Of a stretch of DNA of 64,000 nucleotides, positions 45,870 through 57,024 are shown one piece after another (within the stretch, counting starts at the first letter, position 1; each line of letters opens with the position of its first letter). Source of the DNA: Paraconiothyrium sp. Pb-2020 (taxonomy: Eukaryota > Ascomycota > Dothideomycetes > Pleosporales > Didymosphaeriaceae); contig JAJUBI010000003.1 of the NCBI GenBank assembly GCA_022419385.1, forward strand, positions 4,464,001 through 4,528,000, in the 5' to 3' direction. The position numbers were made by a program, and so were the translations under genes. The notes beneath the pieces were generated by a model. The model saw nothing but the letters and a program-made list of their open reading frames with translations. It did not search any database and was not told the DNA's origin.

Positions 45870-47603
45870 ATGGCGGAAGAGAACAACGCACCCGCAGCAG
45901 CTGCACCGGCAGAGCCATCCAAGAATGCGTTGAAGAAGGCCCAGAAGGAGAAGGAGAAGGTGGGTTTGCCATTGGATAACATACTGCTGGGTAACACACG
46001 ACACTCACACTTTCACTAGGCCGAGAAGAAAGCGGCAGCAAAGGCCCGCGAGCTCGCCGAGCGCCAGAAGAAGGAAGCTGCCGACGCCGAGGATGTCTCT
46101 AAGGACAACTATGGCGAGCTGCCACTTACTGGCTCGAAGGACTACAAACCCACGGGCGCAACTCGCGTTGACCTCTCCACCATTGCAGAACACGAGGGCA
46201 AGGAGATCACATTCCGGTGCTGGGTTGAGAATGCGCGCGTTCAGTCAGCGAAGTTGGCCTTCGTCAATCTGCGCCAGGGCTTGAGCACCGTGCAGTCAGT
46301 CGTTGCGGCGAGCGACAAGCTCAGCAAGCAGATGGTCAAGTTCTCAGGCACTTTAAGCACAGAGAGCTTGCTTGTTGTCACCGGTTTGGTCAAGAAGGCA
46401 CCGGAGCCGATCAAGAGCGCGACGATTCAGGATTTCGAGATTCACATACTGAAGGTGTTCATCGAGAAGAAGGCAGAGGTTCCTCTACCTCTTCAAGTTG
46501 AAGACGCAGAGCGCCCATTGCCCAGTGAGGGTCTGGGAGAGGAGGAAGAAAAGGCCACAGAGGGTGATGCCCGCCCCCTTGTCTCTCTAAACACACGCCT
46601 GAACAACCGCACTCTCGATCTCCGCGCAAAGATCAACCACGCCATATTCGTCGTCAAGGGCGGCGTCCGTCTACTTTTCACAGAGTTCCTCTCCCAGAAA
46701 GGCTTCATTCCTGTCGAGACACCCAAGATCCTCGGCGCTGCCTCCGAGGGCGGAGCAAATGTCTTCGAGCTCAACTACTTCGGCAAACCCGCGTACCTCG
46801 CCCAATCGCCCCAATTTTACAAGCAAATGCTCATCGCAGCGCGTTTCCAAAAAGTCATGGAAATCGGTCCCGTCTTCCGCGCCGAGAACTCAAACACTGC
46901 CCGCCACTTGACCGAGTTCACGGGTCTAGATCTGGAGATGGAGTTCCAGGAGCACTACCATGAAGTCATGGGCGTGCTCGAGGACCTCATGCTGTTCATC
47001 TTCCAAGGCCTTAACACGCGGTACAAGAAAGAAACCGACCTCGTCCGCAACACCTACCACGTCGACGAATTCAAGCTACCCGAGAGCGGCAAAGTCCCAC
47101 GCATTCCGTTCCCAGAGGGCATCAAGATGCTACGCGACGCACAGGGCCAGGGCGAAGACGTCGGCGAAATAGGCGAGTACGACGATCTTTCCACGCCACA
47201 GGAGAAGAAACTCGGCCGTCTCGTGCTAGAAAAATATGGCTCTGATTTCTACGTCCTCGACCAGTTCCCGCTGGCCGTACGACCAGCTTACACCATGCCC
47301 TCCCCCGAGAACCCTAAGCTGTCGAACAGCTACGACTTCTTCATGCGCGGGCAGGAGATCTGCTCCGGCGCGCAGCGTATCCACGATGCGGAGCTGCTGG
47401 CGAAGATGATGCGCGAACATGACCCGCCGATTGACCCTAACGGCGCGGGGACTAAGGAGTATGTGGATAGCTTTAGGTATGGTGCGCCGCCGCATGGGGG
47501 TGGTGGGTTTGGGCTGGAGCGCATTGTGCAATTTTGGCTGGGCTTGCCGAATATTAGGATGACGAGCTTATTCCCACGCGACCCGCAGAGGGTGACGCCG
47601 TAG
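45870..47603 (+). CDS. DPS1: cytoplasmic aspartyl-tRNA synthetase
   Basis: Charges tRNA-Asp in the cytosol; class-II synthetase acting as a dimer. Exons 45870-45959 and 46020-47603 give 557 residues. The N-terminal Lys/Ala-rich helix (KNALKKAQKEKEK, AEKKAAAKAREL) is the eukaryotic tRNA-binding extension. An OB-fold anticodon domain follows (EITFRCWVENARVQ). Motif 1 is near FIPVETPKIL, motif 2 is FRAENSNTARHLTEF, and motif 3 is GGGGFGLERIVQFWLGL, with the C-terminus FPRDPQRVTP. Everything needed for catalysis appears present. The short first exon is easily lost in prediction; ATG context gaaatcATGgc is good. Confidence 0.96.
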
Positions 47604-48104
47604 AGGGGCTGGGAGGATGGAGAAGAGGGACAAAGGGGCGGAAGGGCGAAGGGAAGAGCATGTGTCACGATAGACGAGAGATGAAAGTTTGATCAGGTTT
47701 CATGTGAACTATGTGCTGAGTGCCGTCCATGTAAGGTTGCGACTTTCTATGATACAAAAGCAGGCGGTCCCTGGGTTCATATTTCCATTCGAAGCGATAC
47801 TTCTTTACATGCTACGGCATTAGCACTTTTAATTGCCTTTCCACGATGGATCTCGCTATATGAGATGCTTGCCTCCTTGTGACATTCGCCCTGTAGCTCG
47901 TTGGAGGTGCGAGCGGAAGCCAGATCCGCAAGGACGGTTCCAACCCATTCGAATCTTCAGCGCAACCGAGCGCTTTGGACGACCACCCGAAGCGAGATAG
48001 GCCATGCTTCGTCGGATTGCACCATCTCATGGCCCTCTTCTTGCCACCACGGGCCGTCGGCAATGGCCCTACCTCCGGAATTCAGTTCCAAGCCCTGTAG
48101 CCTC
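47604..48104. other. convergent intergenic region
   Basis: 3' flanks of DPS1 (plus) and RRP40 (minus). An 83-codon minus frame at 47812-48063 has no motif and is not called. Confidence 0.5.
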
Positions 48105-48885
48105 TCATACACTCTTCAGCACACGTTCCGCCAGCTTCTTCTGCGCCTTCTCCCCCAGCGCCTGCTCATCCACCTCCTGAATCGCCTTTCCAATCGCAAG
48201 CGTGCTCTTCACATTACCACCGTCCACAACCACCATCCCATTCCTCCCCACCGCAATCTCAAATCCTACTTTCTCGCCTAGCGCCTCTAACAGTACCACC
48301 CCTCCTTTCGAACCCGCTAACATCCTCCTCGCCATACTCAAACTGATCTTGAACACCATGCCGCCCTTGATCGGGCCGAGGCCCTCGCTTTTTCCTGTCG
48401 AAGGGTCCACGCAGGTTAATTCTGGCGCGAAGTCTTTCGTTGCGGCTGAGACGCGGGCGTAGACGAGGGAGTTTGGCGCGAGTTGGGGGCGTGTTTTCTT
48501 CGTGGCGCCTTCGAAGGCGAGGTGTGGGAGGGTGGCGTAGGGAGTGTGCGGGGTGAGTGTGCAATTGAAGGCTTCGGCGGTGGAGGTTTGGACGGTCGCG
48601 ATGACGAGATCGCCTGCGGTGGGGAGGTACTGTTGCACTTAGTACGAGGCTTCAATCCAAGATTGGTGCCGGGAGCCTTACGCGACCGCTATTCGACTCT
48701 ATCCATGCTGCGACCTTTTTGTTATCTGTGACGAGAGCTCCAGCTATGGTACTTGCGACCGTGCTTGGTGGGATGTGTCGCAGGCCAGGACCTAATGTGA
48801 GTTGCTTCTTCTTGCCTGTCGGCGTTGGAAGTGCATGCTGTGGGACTTGATCGCCGGGCAAGACAATCATCGTATCGACCGCCAT
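48105..48885 (-). CDS. RRP40: exosome cap subunit Rrp40
   Basis: S1/KH cap protein of the RNA exosome, in nucleus and cytoplasm, involved in 3' RNA processing and decay. Exons 48885-48682 and 48629-48105 give 242 residues, equal to the usual size. The N-terminal domain holds VLPGDQVP. The S1 domain begins at YLPTAGDLVIATV. The KH-like domain carries the family GxNG element (AVGRNGMVVVDG). The intron (gtaagg donor, acaacag acceptor) joins SNSGR to YLPTAGD in phase. It is divergent from SSZ1, with only about 250 nt between the two start codons, implying a shared promoter. Confidence 0.94.
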
Positions 48886-49132
48886 TGTTCCACGTAATGC
48901 CGTCGACTGACAACAATTAGAGATCGATGTCGTAGAACGTGAGGTAAAGCCTTGGCGCGCTAAAAGATCGCGACGTTTTCTAGTGGCGGGACCAAATTTA
49001 TCAATTTTTGGCCCGCCAACGTCAAGAACTTGCAAGAGCGCGCTGTTTTCTTCGCCTTACAGACTTTACACGCCTCATATCCGGACTTTTGCGATCACAT
49101 AGACAAAATTTGAGGAAGAAAATCCAATAGCT
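48886..49132. promoter_or_regulatory. compact bidirectional promoter RRP40/SSZ1
   Basis: 247 nt separate the ATGs of two divergent housekeeping genes. An 11-bp imperfect palindrome-like stretch (aatttatcaatttttggcccgccaa) lies near 48993-49017. No assigned factor site. Confidence 0.4.
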
Positions 49133-50998
49133 ATGAGTGCAGAGAACGACCCCGCTCAGCGGGTCGCAATCGGTATTTCGTTTGGCAACTCGTACAGCTC
49201 GATCGCATATACTACCGGTGTAAGTGGGCGGCCAGCATATCTTGCGGGTAAATTTCTGACCGTGTAACAGGAAGGACGAGCAGAGGTTATTGCCAACGAG
49301 GATGGAGGTGGGTGGCTTTTTCCAAGGGCTATGCAAAGTCTCGCTGACAACTCTCAGACCGCCAGATCCCCTCAATACTTTCATACGTAGAAGGCGAAGA
49401 GCTTCACGGAGGACAGGCCAAGACACAGTTTGTGCGGAACGCGAAGAACACAGTTGCATACTTCAGGGACTTCTTGGGCCAAGAGTACGTCTCCTCTTGC
49501 GCAATGCTGCAGCAGGTTTCTAACGGTTCACAGTTTCAAGTCGATAGATGCCTCTCCCTGCCACGAGTCTGCGCATCCTTTGCAGCACGAGTCCACCATT
49601 GCCTTCAAAGTCAAGGATAACGCAGATAAGGAGAATGAGGTCACCGTCAGCGAGATCACAACCCGGCACTTGAAGAGGTTACGGAACTCGGCCACCTACT
49701 ACCTTGGAAAGGAGGTCAACGCCGCCGTCATCACCGTCCCGACCAACTTCTCCGACGCTCAGAAGGAGGCTTTGAACAAGGCTGCGAAAGAGGCGGGCAT
49801 TGAGGTGCTTCAGTTTATCAGCGAGCCTGTGGCTGCTGTACTAGCATACGATGCTCGTCCCGATGCGAAGTTGGCTGACAAGATCATCGTTGTGGCAGAT
49901 CTCGGTGGCACCCGCTCCGACGTCGCTGTCGTTGCTTCCCGAGGCGGCATCTACACCATCCTCGCTACGCTCCACGACTACGAGGTCACCGGCCTGAAGC
50001 TCGACCAGGTCCTCATCGACTACTTCGCCAAGGAGTTCCTCAAGAAGCACAAGTCCGCCAGCGATCCCAGGGAAGATGCCCGCGGTCTGGCCAAGCTCAA
50101 GCTCGAGTGCGAGGCTGTCAAGAAGGCTCTGTCCATCGGTACAAGCGCTTCCTTCTCCGTAGAGAGCTTGGTCGGCGGCATCGACTACACAGCCACCATT
50201 AACCGCACGCGGTACGATCTCCTCGGCAACAAGCTCTTCTCCGCCTTCTCTCGCCTCGTACTCCACGCCATCGAGAAGGCCCAGCTCGACCCCCTCGACA
50301 TCACCGAGGTCATCCTCGCCGGTGGAAACGCCCACACCCCCAAGATCGCCTCCACGATCCAGAACGCCTTCCCCGAGACCACCACCGTCCTTGCGCCCTC
50401 CACCTCCACCACCGCAATCAACCCCTCGGAGCTCCCCGTCCGCGGTGCCGCCATCCAGGCCAGCCTGATCCAGGAGTTCGAGCTCGAGGACATCGAGCAG
50501 AGCACGCACCCCATGGTCACGGTAACCCCGCACCTCTCGCACGCCGTCGGCGTCCTCTGCATCTCGGGCGACGAGTCCAACGGCGTCTTCCACGCCATCG
50601 TCGACGCAGAGACTCCGCTCCCCGTCCGGAGAACAGCCATCATCTCGACGCCCCGCGAGGGCGGCGACGTCCTCATCAAGCTCGCAGAGGGCCTGCGCCA
50701 CATCAAGGTCACGAAGCCCGAGCCCAAGCCTAAGAAGGAGAAGGCGGAGGACGACGAGGATGATAGCGATGACGATGACGAGAGCGAGGAGGAGGAGGAG
50801 CTGCGCGAGAAGACGTGGAAGGTCAGCAATGTGCTGTCTGAAGCGGCTATCAAGGGCGTCAAGAAGGGCGGCAAGGTCGAGGTGCAGATTAACATTGGTG
50901 CGGATCTCGGCATCAACGCTATCTACAGGGAAGTCGGAGGAAAGGGGGGTGTCAGGGGCATAATAGCGGGTGGGAAGGCGGCGAATGGGAGTGCCTAG
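49133..50998 (+). CDS. SSZ1: Hsp70-like ribosome-associated complex subunit Ssz1
   Basis: Atypical Hsp70 that pairs with zuotin in the ribosome-associated complex and assists nascent-chain folding. Four exons (49133-49219, 49271-49307, 49358-49484, 49534-50998) give 571 residues, with all phases matching. The nucleotide-binding domain reads VAIGISFGNSYSSIAY, ADLGGTRSDVAVVASRGG and VILAGGNAHTPKI. The substrate domain is short and there is no C-terminal EEVD. An acidic linker (EDDEDDSDDDDESEEEEE) precedes a C-terminal segment (GGKVEVQINIGADLGI). These traits separate Ssz1 from canonical Hsp70s. A 394-codon antisense frame over exon 4 is a codon-bias shadow. Confidence 0.94.
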
Positions 50999-51339
50999 GC
51001 GCTCAGGGTGTAGATGAGTGGACACGAAATAAATGAGCCATTTCGAAATGGTATGCGTACGATAGATGGGTTGGCTGGGTCTCCATATGGTTGGATGGAG
51101 AGGGATTCGATATGGGGAAGGAATGGCTGAGGTATAAATAGAGGGAATTCATGAGCTACTGCACCGTCGTTGGACATTCAGCCAGCAATTGCCCTATTAG
51201 ATTGTGATCTTGCAGGCGGTCAGCCGTCGTGTTAAGCCATGTTATCCGACCAAGCTACGACTTCGAGCCAGCGCCTCAAGTATCAAACCGGTAGTTACGC
51301 GGGCACAACCGTCCCATCACTCCTCACCTCCCCATCTAG
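50999..51339. other. convergent intergenic region
   Basis: 3' flanks of SSZ1 (plus) and the F-box gene (minus). Nothing recognised. Confidence 0.5.
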
Positions 51340-52845
51340 TCAGATATTCCTGATGAACTGCGCCCTTGGTCTATTCCGCCACCCCTCCCTCCTCTCGCTC
51401 CACTCATCATACGCCATATCTTCCGGCACGCCCCTCAAAAATTCATAGTGCCATCTGCGCTTCTCCCAGTTCTCTCTATCGAGCCCTTCAAGCCCCACCC
51501 TCACCGTCTCCCACAGCGCTCCCTCGTCTACCCGCTCCCAGCCTGTACTCGCCGCTACGTACAACCTCCTCAGCCGCCCGAAGTATCGCGTGTCTATCAG
51601 GTCCCAGAGATCTACGAGGGTGAAAGCGCGGCGGGGGTCGTATTCTTGATGCCCGGAGGTGACGAGTGTGAGAGAGGTCAAGGGTTTAGCGAGGTGCCAG
51701 TGGGTCTCAGCTGCGAAGTCTGGAGGGCGTCGTCCGAAGTCCTCGTCGATGTAGTCGAGTGCTATAGTAAGTTCGGCTAGGTGTGGGAGCCAATTGAACA
51801 CTCCGTTGAAGCGGCCTTGTTTTACAGCAGGGAGATCGCGCAGTTCGACGACAGTCAAGCGATCCGCGAGATTACTCAACAGCGGCTTTATCCCCTGCTG
51901 GTCGAGGCCTGGACAGTGCAGAAGCGACATGGAGTGGAGCGAGGAAGGGAATGTTTCAGGCTGCCGTAGCATTTCCCAGAGGAACTTCCCGTTTACGGAG
52001 CCGGACATGGAGAGGTGCTGCAGGTTGGGCGGCCAGTGGAGACGGCATGTTAGTAGTTCGGGTCCGAGACCGAATTCTGTGCTGCAGCGGGGCATGTATA
52101 GTTCCTCCAACCTCACCAGCTGCCGAAGCGTTTGGTTCAGACTCTGGTAGCTTATTGCCTCGCTAACTAGGCCTAGATCTAGCACCTTCAGCCTTGTGCA
52201 TTTGGAAAGGGCGGCCCAGCAGTTTATCGCGAACGAGGCTTGCGGTGCGACGAAGAGCTCGAGGCTGTTTTTAGTGCGGCCGAGTAGGCGCGCGGTCGTG
52301 GATTTTGCGCCTTGGTGGACGATGCGGGAGAGGTCGAGGGCTTTCACGAGGCCGGCGAGTTCGGAGCGTTTTATGCGTGGAATGACGGAGGGGCAAAGTG
52401 TGCGGACGAAGTTGGTGTAGCGTTGGCCGACGAGGTAGGGGGAGGCGTAGAGGCGGGCGATGCCGACGGAGTACCATTGTCTGTGAGTGTATTAGTGGGG
52501 TGCAGGCGCAAGATTGGAGTTCTCAGAGCATGGTGAAGCGGGCTAGTCCAAGATACGCAATACTGAGTGATTGCAAGCCTATTCAGCGCGGTCTTGCTTC
52601 TCCATGCAGTCACGCCGTTGAATCGTGAACCTGGGGTAACACGCAACAGCGTGCATTCTACCTTTTTGTTCTCATATAAATCAATAAGTCACATACCTCG
52701 ACACCAACACGAAATTCGCCAATGTAGCCTGGCTCTCCTCACTCTGTGGTAAAAAGTCCAAGACTTGGAGCAACAATTCGTCGGGCAAGTAATTTGCATA
52801 TGAATCGTCGCGGTTCCGCAAGTCAAGGTTATAGTCAATATCCAT
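51340..52845 (-). CDS. F-box protein with leucine-rich region
   Basis: Likely substrate adaptor of an SCF ubiquitin ligase. Exons 52845-52697 and 52480-51340 give 429 residues. The F-box is at the N-terminus and crosses the intron (LPDELLLQVLDFLP, then NFVLVSR joined to QWYSVGIARLYASPYL). The unusually long 216-nt intron is fixed by this motif. The rest has irregular leucine-rich strands (LKVLDLGL, LEELYMP, LQHLSMSGS, LTVVELRDLP). The target is unknown. The ATG at 52845 is the first true ATG; the open frame above it starts at a TTG. Confidence 0.85.
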
Positions 52846-53530
52846 TATAAGTGATGTGCCCTGCGGCGTTCGCGCAAGGAACAAGCAAAAGAATGGGGTC
52901 GGTAATTGTTGTTTCGCCTTGCCATGCGGTAGTGAAAGTTGGAGGGGCGAAAGACATGGGTCTGTTCTGGACGTGACGGCATGCCTATCTTATCGTGGCT
53001 TGGCGAGGTTAATGCCGGTAACGCCGGAGACGTGTTCCCAATGTTGTCTCTTTGGGTTGCATTGTGGAAAGTGATATTTCCAATCGCAAGAAATAGTTTG
53101 CAGGCCTTCATGGGAACGTCTCATCTATCTTTTGGAAAGACGTTGATCTCCATTACTTTCATCACTCAATGACATGGTCAGAGGCTCACTGAACAAAAGT
53201 TGAACAAATCTTCGGCCAATGTAGTCAGGTTATTATCAGCTCGTACTATTCGAAGCTGGTCGCAACTATCAAGCGACTTGTCTGGAGAAAGGAAGAACTA
53301 GTTTAGGAAGGTGCGTCACATGCTACAAGCACCAAGATGCCTGTATTGATGACCGGAATAGCCGCTGACAGCACTGTGAGGCCAGCCATCTATCCTAGAC
53401 CCTTTACTCCGCCAATGTGCAAAATGTGACCACCGAAACCTGTATTCTGAGCCATCAACTTCGGCAAGGTTTTGTCGACACGCTGTGTGACTCAGCGATC
53501 TTGCGAAAGACGAGGCATAGTCGCATCCAA
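52846..53530. other. intergenic, no gene seen
   Basis: Between the F-box gene promoter and the end of the peptide transporter (both minus strand). No supported feature. Confidence 0.5.
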
Positions 53531-55715
53531 TTATTTCACCTTCACAGCAGGCGCCAACTCGACGTCAGTTCCAGTCCCAGCATCAGAAGGTGCACCGAGA
53601 TGTTTTCCGGTCGGCAGCATGTTGAGCCGGTCCTCGTCCCTATCAGTGTCCCTGTACGTGAACCAGAATGCTATTCCACTAACAAAGCAGATGATAGCGA
53701 CACTGCCGTAATTCCACGTCAGATGTGGATCCGCAGACAGAGGAGTGAATGCCTCGCCCAACGCTGCCGAAAGCGAACTGGTGAACAAGCTGAACGCCTG
53801 CACAAGGCTGCGCATGCTCTGGGCGCTTGGTAAAAGCATACTCGAGAGACACGAAGACGGATGCCATGATCTCAGAGGCTGCAATGAGGATGTAAACGCC
53901 TGTCTGGGTCCACACATTGATGTCAGATCGGCATTCATTTTCCTCCATCATCACTCCGCATGGAGACTTGCGGTAGATGTAGTATTGGATGATGCAGGCC
54001 CAGACCATACCTGCGGTGGCGAGCATGAAGCCTGTGAAGATCTTCTTGATGGGCGTGAACCGGATACCTGCCTTGCGAAGAGCTGGGTAGATAAGCAAGT
54101 CGAGGAGAGGAACTAGGATGATGATGGCGATTGGGTCGAGATTCTGGAGTAGGTCGTTAGGGACGCCGTGGAGCTGCATGGTGTCGGCTTGTTGGATGAG
54201 GTTGCTGTTAAGTTGGTTGTAAGAGAGCCAGTATAGCGGGAGCCAGAGAAGGACACCGCAGGCTGCCCACCTAACGCGCGGGTATAAAGTTAGTGCAAGT
54301 CAAGTCAGAGGGGACGACTACCTTATGTATGTTCTTCTGCTAGAAAGACATATCACTTGGTAACTTATGGTTTCCTCACCCACGCGCAACCTCATCCACC
54401 CATGCGTCGTCATAGACCATCCACGCCGGCTTTGCCGATCCCAGACGCGAAGGCTTGACACTGTCCCAGAAAGAGCCATTGCGAGCGTTCTTCCAGGTTC
54501 GAACAGGGTTCCAGCTCCAACGGCCCTTCATTGCAAGCCACGGTAACTTGATAGCCGGGCCGAGCACGCTGCCGGACGGTGGGTTGTGGATGTACATCTT
54601 CTTGCAGAATAATAGCACCGGGAATGCCAGTAGGAAGAAGGCCGTTGGAACAAGGAATGCGGGCCAGAATCCTACGTATCGCTCGATATACACCTATATC
54701 ATTTGGTTAAGCATGACTCTCGCGTGCGCCTAAGTAACAACAACTTACCATGGAGAGTTGACCGATCAAAGCACCGATATTGATGAACCTGGAAATGCAT
54801 GTTAGCGCTGTTCAGCGACACCTTCGCCGAGGTAGCTCACATGTAGAACCAGTTGTAAATTCGGGTTGCAGTCTCAGCGGGATCAACGATAACACGGCGA
54901 CCTAGGAAAAGGTCAGCACAAGGTAATTCAGTAAGCCAACACAAATATACCTTTCTTGTCAGTCTCAACACGCGGCGCATCCTGAGGAATCTGCTCCGCA
55001 ATAAGCGGCGAGATATTAGGCTTGAACGTCCCGGTTCCCAACCCCATGATCAGAATCCCAAACATGAACAAGGTAAACGCGTTCGTTGGCTTGTCCAGCA
55101 AAGACGGTGTCGCCGAGCTCACTAAGAGCACATGCCCGATCTCCGCAACGATGACCGAGTACACGATAGTCTTGTAACGGCCGAGGTACGTGTCTGCGAT
55201 CCAGGCACCGAGGAAAGGGCAGAGGTAGATATAGAACTGATTGAAGGTCGAGATGCTGTACGCCTTCTTTTTCCCCAGTCCAAGAGCGCCAGGTGTCGCG
55301 TTGGCATCCTTTGGGTGCAGAGCGGCGCCCCAGGGAGTGGTCAGCCAAGTGCCGTCGTCTTTCTTACGAGGCTTTGCGATGAAGTTGGAATAGAGCGCTA
55401 CGGTGCCGTAGTAGCTCATGCGCTCGACAAGCTCGACGAAAGCGATTGTGTACACTTTGTGAAGATAGTTAGGCCTAATCGAGAGACATCTTTCCGGTAC
55501 TCACCTCGCCATGGGATCTTCGCGGGCACGCGGCGCAGCGTAGCCAACTCCACCTGGGTCGGAAGGCCGTTATGCAAGTCGAGATCATCACGGGTTAGAG
55601 ACTCGGACACACGCTTTTCGACTTGGTGTGCCTCTGGCTTGTGCGCTGGGTCGCCGCTGCCGTCAATAACAGCGGGTCGACCCTGGCCTCGATCGGTCGC
55701 CGATCGTTCGACCAT
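53531..55715 (-). pseudogene. POT/PTR2-type peptide transporter with frameshift in last exon
   Basis: Proton-coupled di/tripeptide transporter of the plasma membrane. Six exons: 55715-55505, 55454-54951, 54901-54841, 54788-54749, 54693-54380 and 54270-53531. The proton-coupling motif ELVERMSYYG and the family signature FYMFINIGA (built across an intron) are intact, and VSLEYAFTK near residue 520 is normal. At 53819-53825 the frame shifts by +1 (or -2). The expected continuation (SMRSLVQAFSLFTSSLSAALGEAF, shown in two parts by frame) lies in the next frame to 53531. The unshifted frame ends at 53679 with an unrelated tail. About 95 residues, including the last two helices, would be lost. A sequencing error is equally possible; all else looks functional. 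Confidence 0.8.
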
Positions 55716-57024
55716 GGTGTCTCTCTATGTGTTGTTCAAGTGGAAGAGTGGGGGAGTCTGAATCGAAGGGAGGGTAGAATGAAATTGAGGGCAGACGGAT
55801 CGGGCAGGAACCTTATATCAGCTACCACACAGACCCACAAGCACGCCTTTGCTCGTCTATGGCGTGCTGAACCCTCTGTTCACCTATCCGTTTGTCCTCG
55901 ATAAGCTCATACCTTTCTTATCGTGACCTCCAGCGCAGTGGATCTGAGTTTACACTCACTAAGACAATTCACTGTCATTACTCGGACTTCTTCGCTGGAG
56001 TGGACTTCAGAGATCATTGAGTATCTCATATTAGATTGATAAGACCATTGGGCATATATGAAGTCTGTCTCTGTGCTTCAACGTACGAGCACTTTCCTAA
56101 TCAGATCACAAGCTTAGCTTTACAACGCCACATGGTCATGATCGTGACCTCAACCTCAAACACGACAGGTACTCGATAAGTGGCGATGGTGGAAATTGCA
56201 CCGCCCAAACAAGACAGTTCTCCAATGAAGGATAGTACACATACTCGTGCGCAGTGGCGTGCCACGTTGCGCAGCGGCCGTGCTCGCATCCGGTGACCAC
56301 GTTCCGTCCGTTTGACACATGTCGGTGCCCTCAATCCGTGCTTTTATTCGTATGAGCAACCTTGTGCTACCTTAATTGCGTGTATACCCAGAAGTCTGCC
56401 GTGAGTTTGAAGCTGCATCCCTTTTCTCAGCAACGGTCACAATGTTACGATTCGATCGATCTGAAGACCACAAATCACTCTGATACGTGGAATTGGCTAC
56501 AATACCAGGAAGGTAACCCTTGTACAGACTTCCCGCATCTTGAATATGCTATGTGTTGAAGATAGGTTTCACCCATCCAGTGCCCCAATAGCATACATAT
56601 ATGCTCATTACCGCCATCCTTCCCAAAAAGACTGCAACCATTCATACACGCTGCCAAAGCAGAAATAATTCAACCCCTCCGCCCGGGCTTCCTCCCACCC
56701 CGATTTCCATCATTAACGCCCATCCCAAGCGCCGATATGCCAATGCCCATGCCATCCGCACGCTATGCCATAACCCAGACCAGACCAATTGAACGCCCAA
56801 TAAAGAAAACGAGGGCTAAAGCCCGGAGAAGCGCAAACCTGGCAGACCCGCATATTCCGCCGAAATGAATGTACCCGTACATGGAATGTCGACGTACCTT
56901 CCTTTAACGACAATCTCACTCTTTGGGAATGACTTCCACGAGGCGACTCGTCGTGCGGACACTATTGCAAGCGAATTAGAACCAGCTTAATAAGAAGTGA
57001 TGTAGAGCAAAGGGATCAGGCTGA
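55716..57024. other. 1.3-kb intergenic region
   Basis: Promoter of the peptide transporter and 3' side of KOG1. No ORF with support; no repeat or RNA recognised. Confidence 0.5.

Noticed and set aside
47880..47970. tRNA-like B-box (ggttccaaccc and ttcgaat)
   Set aside because: No matching A box or cloverleaf at the right spacing on either strand.
49841..51025. 394-codon minus-strand open frame
   Set aside because: It lies antisense to SSZ1 exon 4, which has clear Hsp70 motifs; strong third-position GC bias opens the opposite strand.
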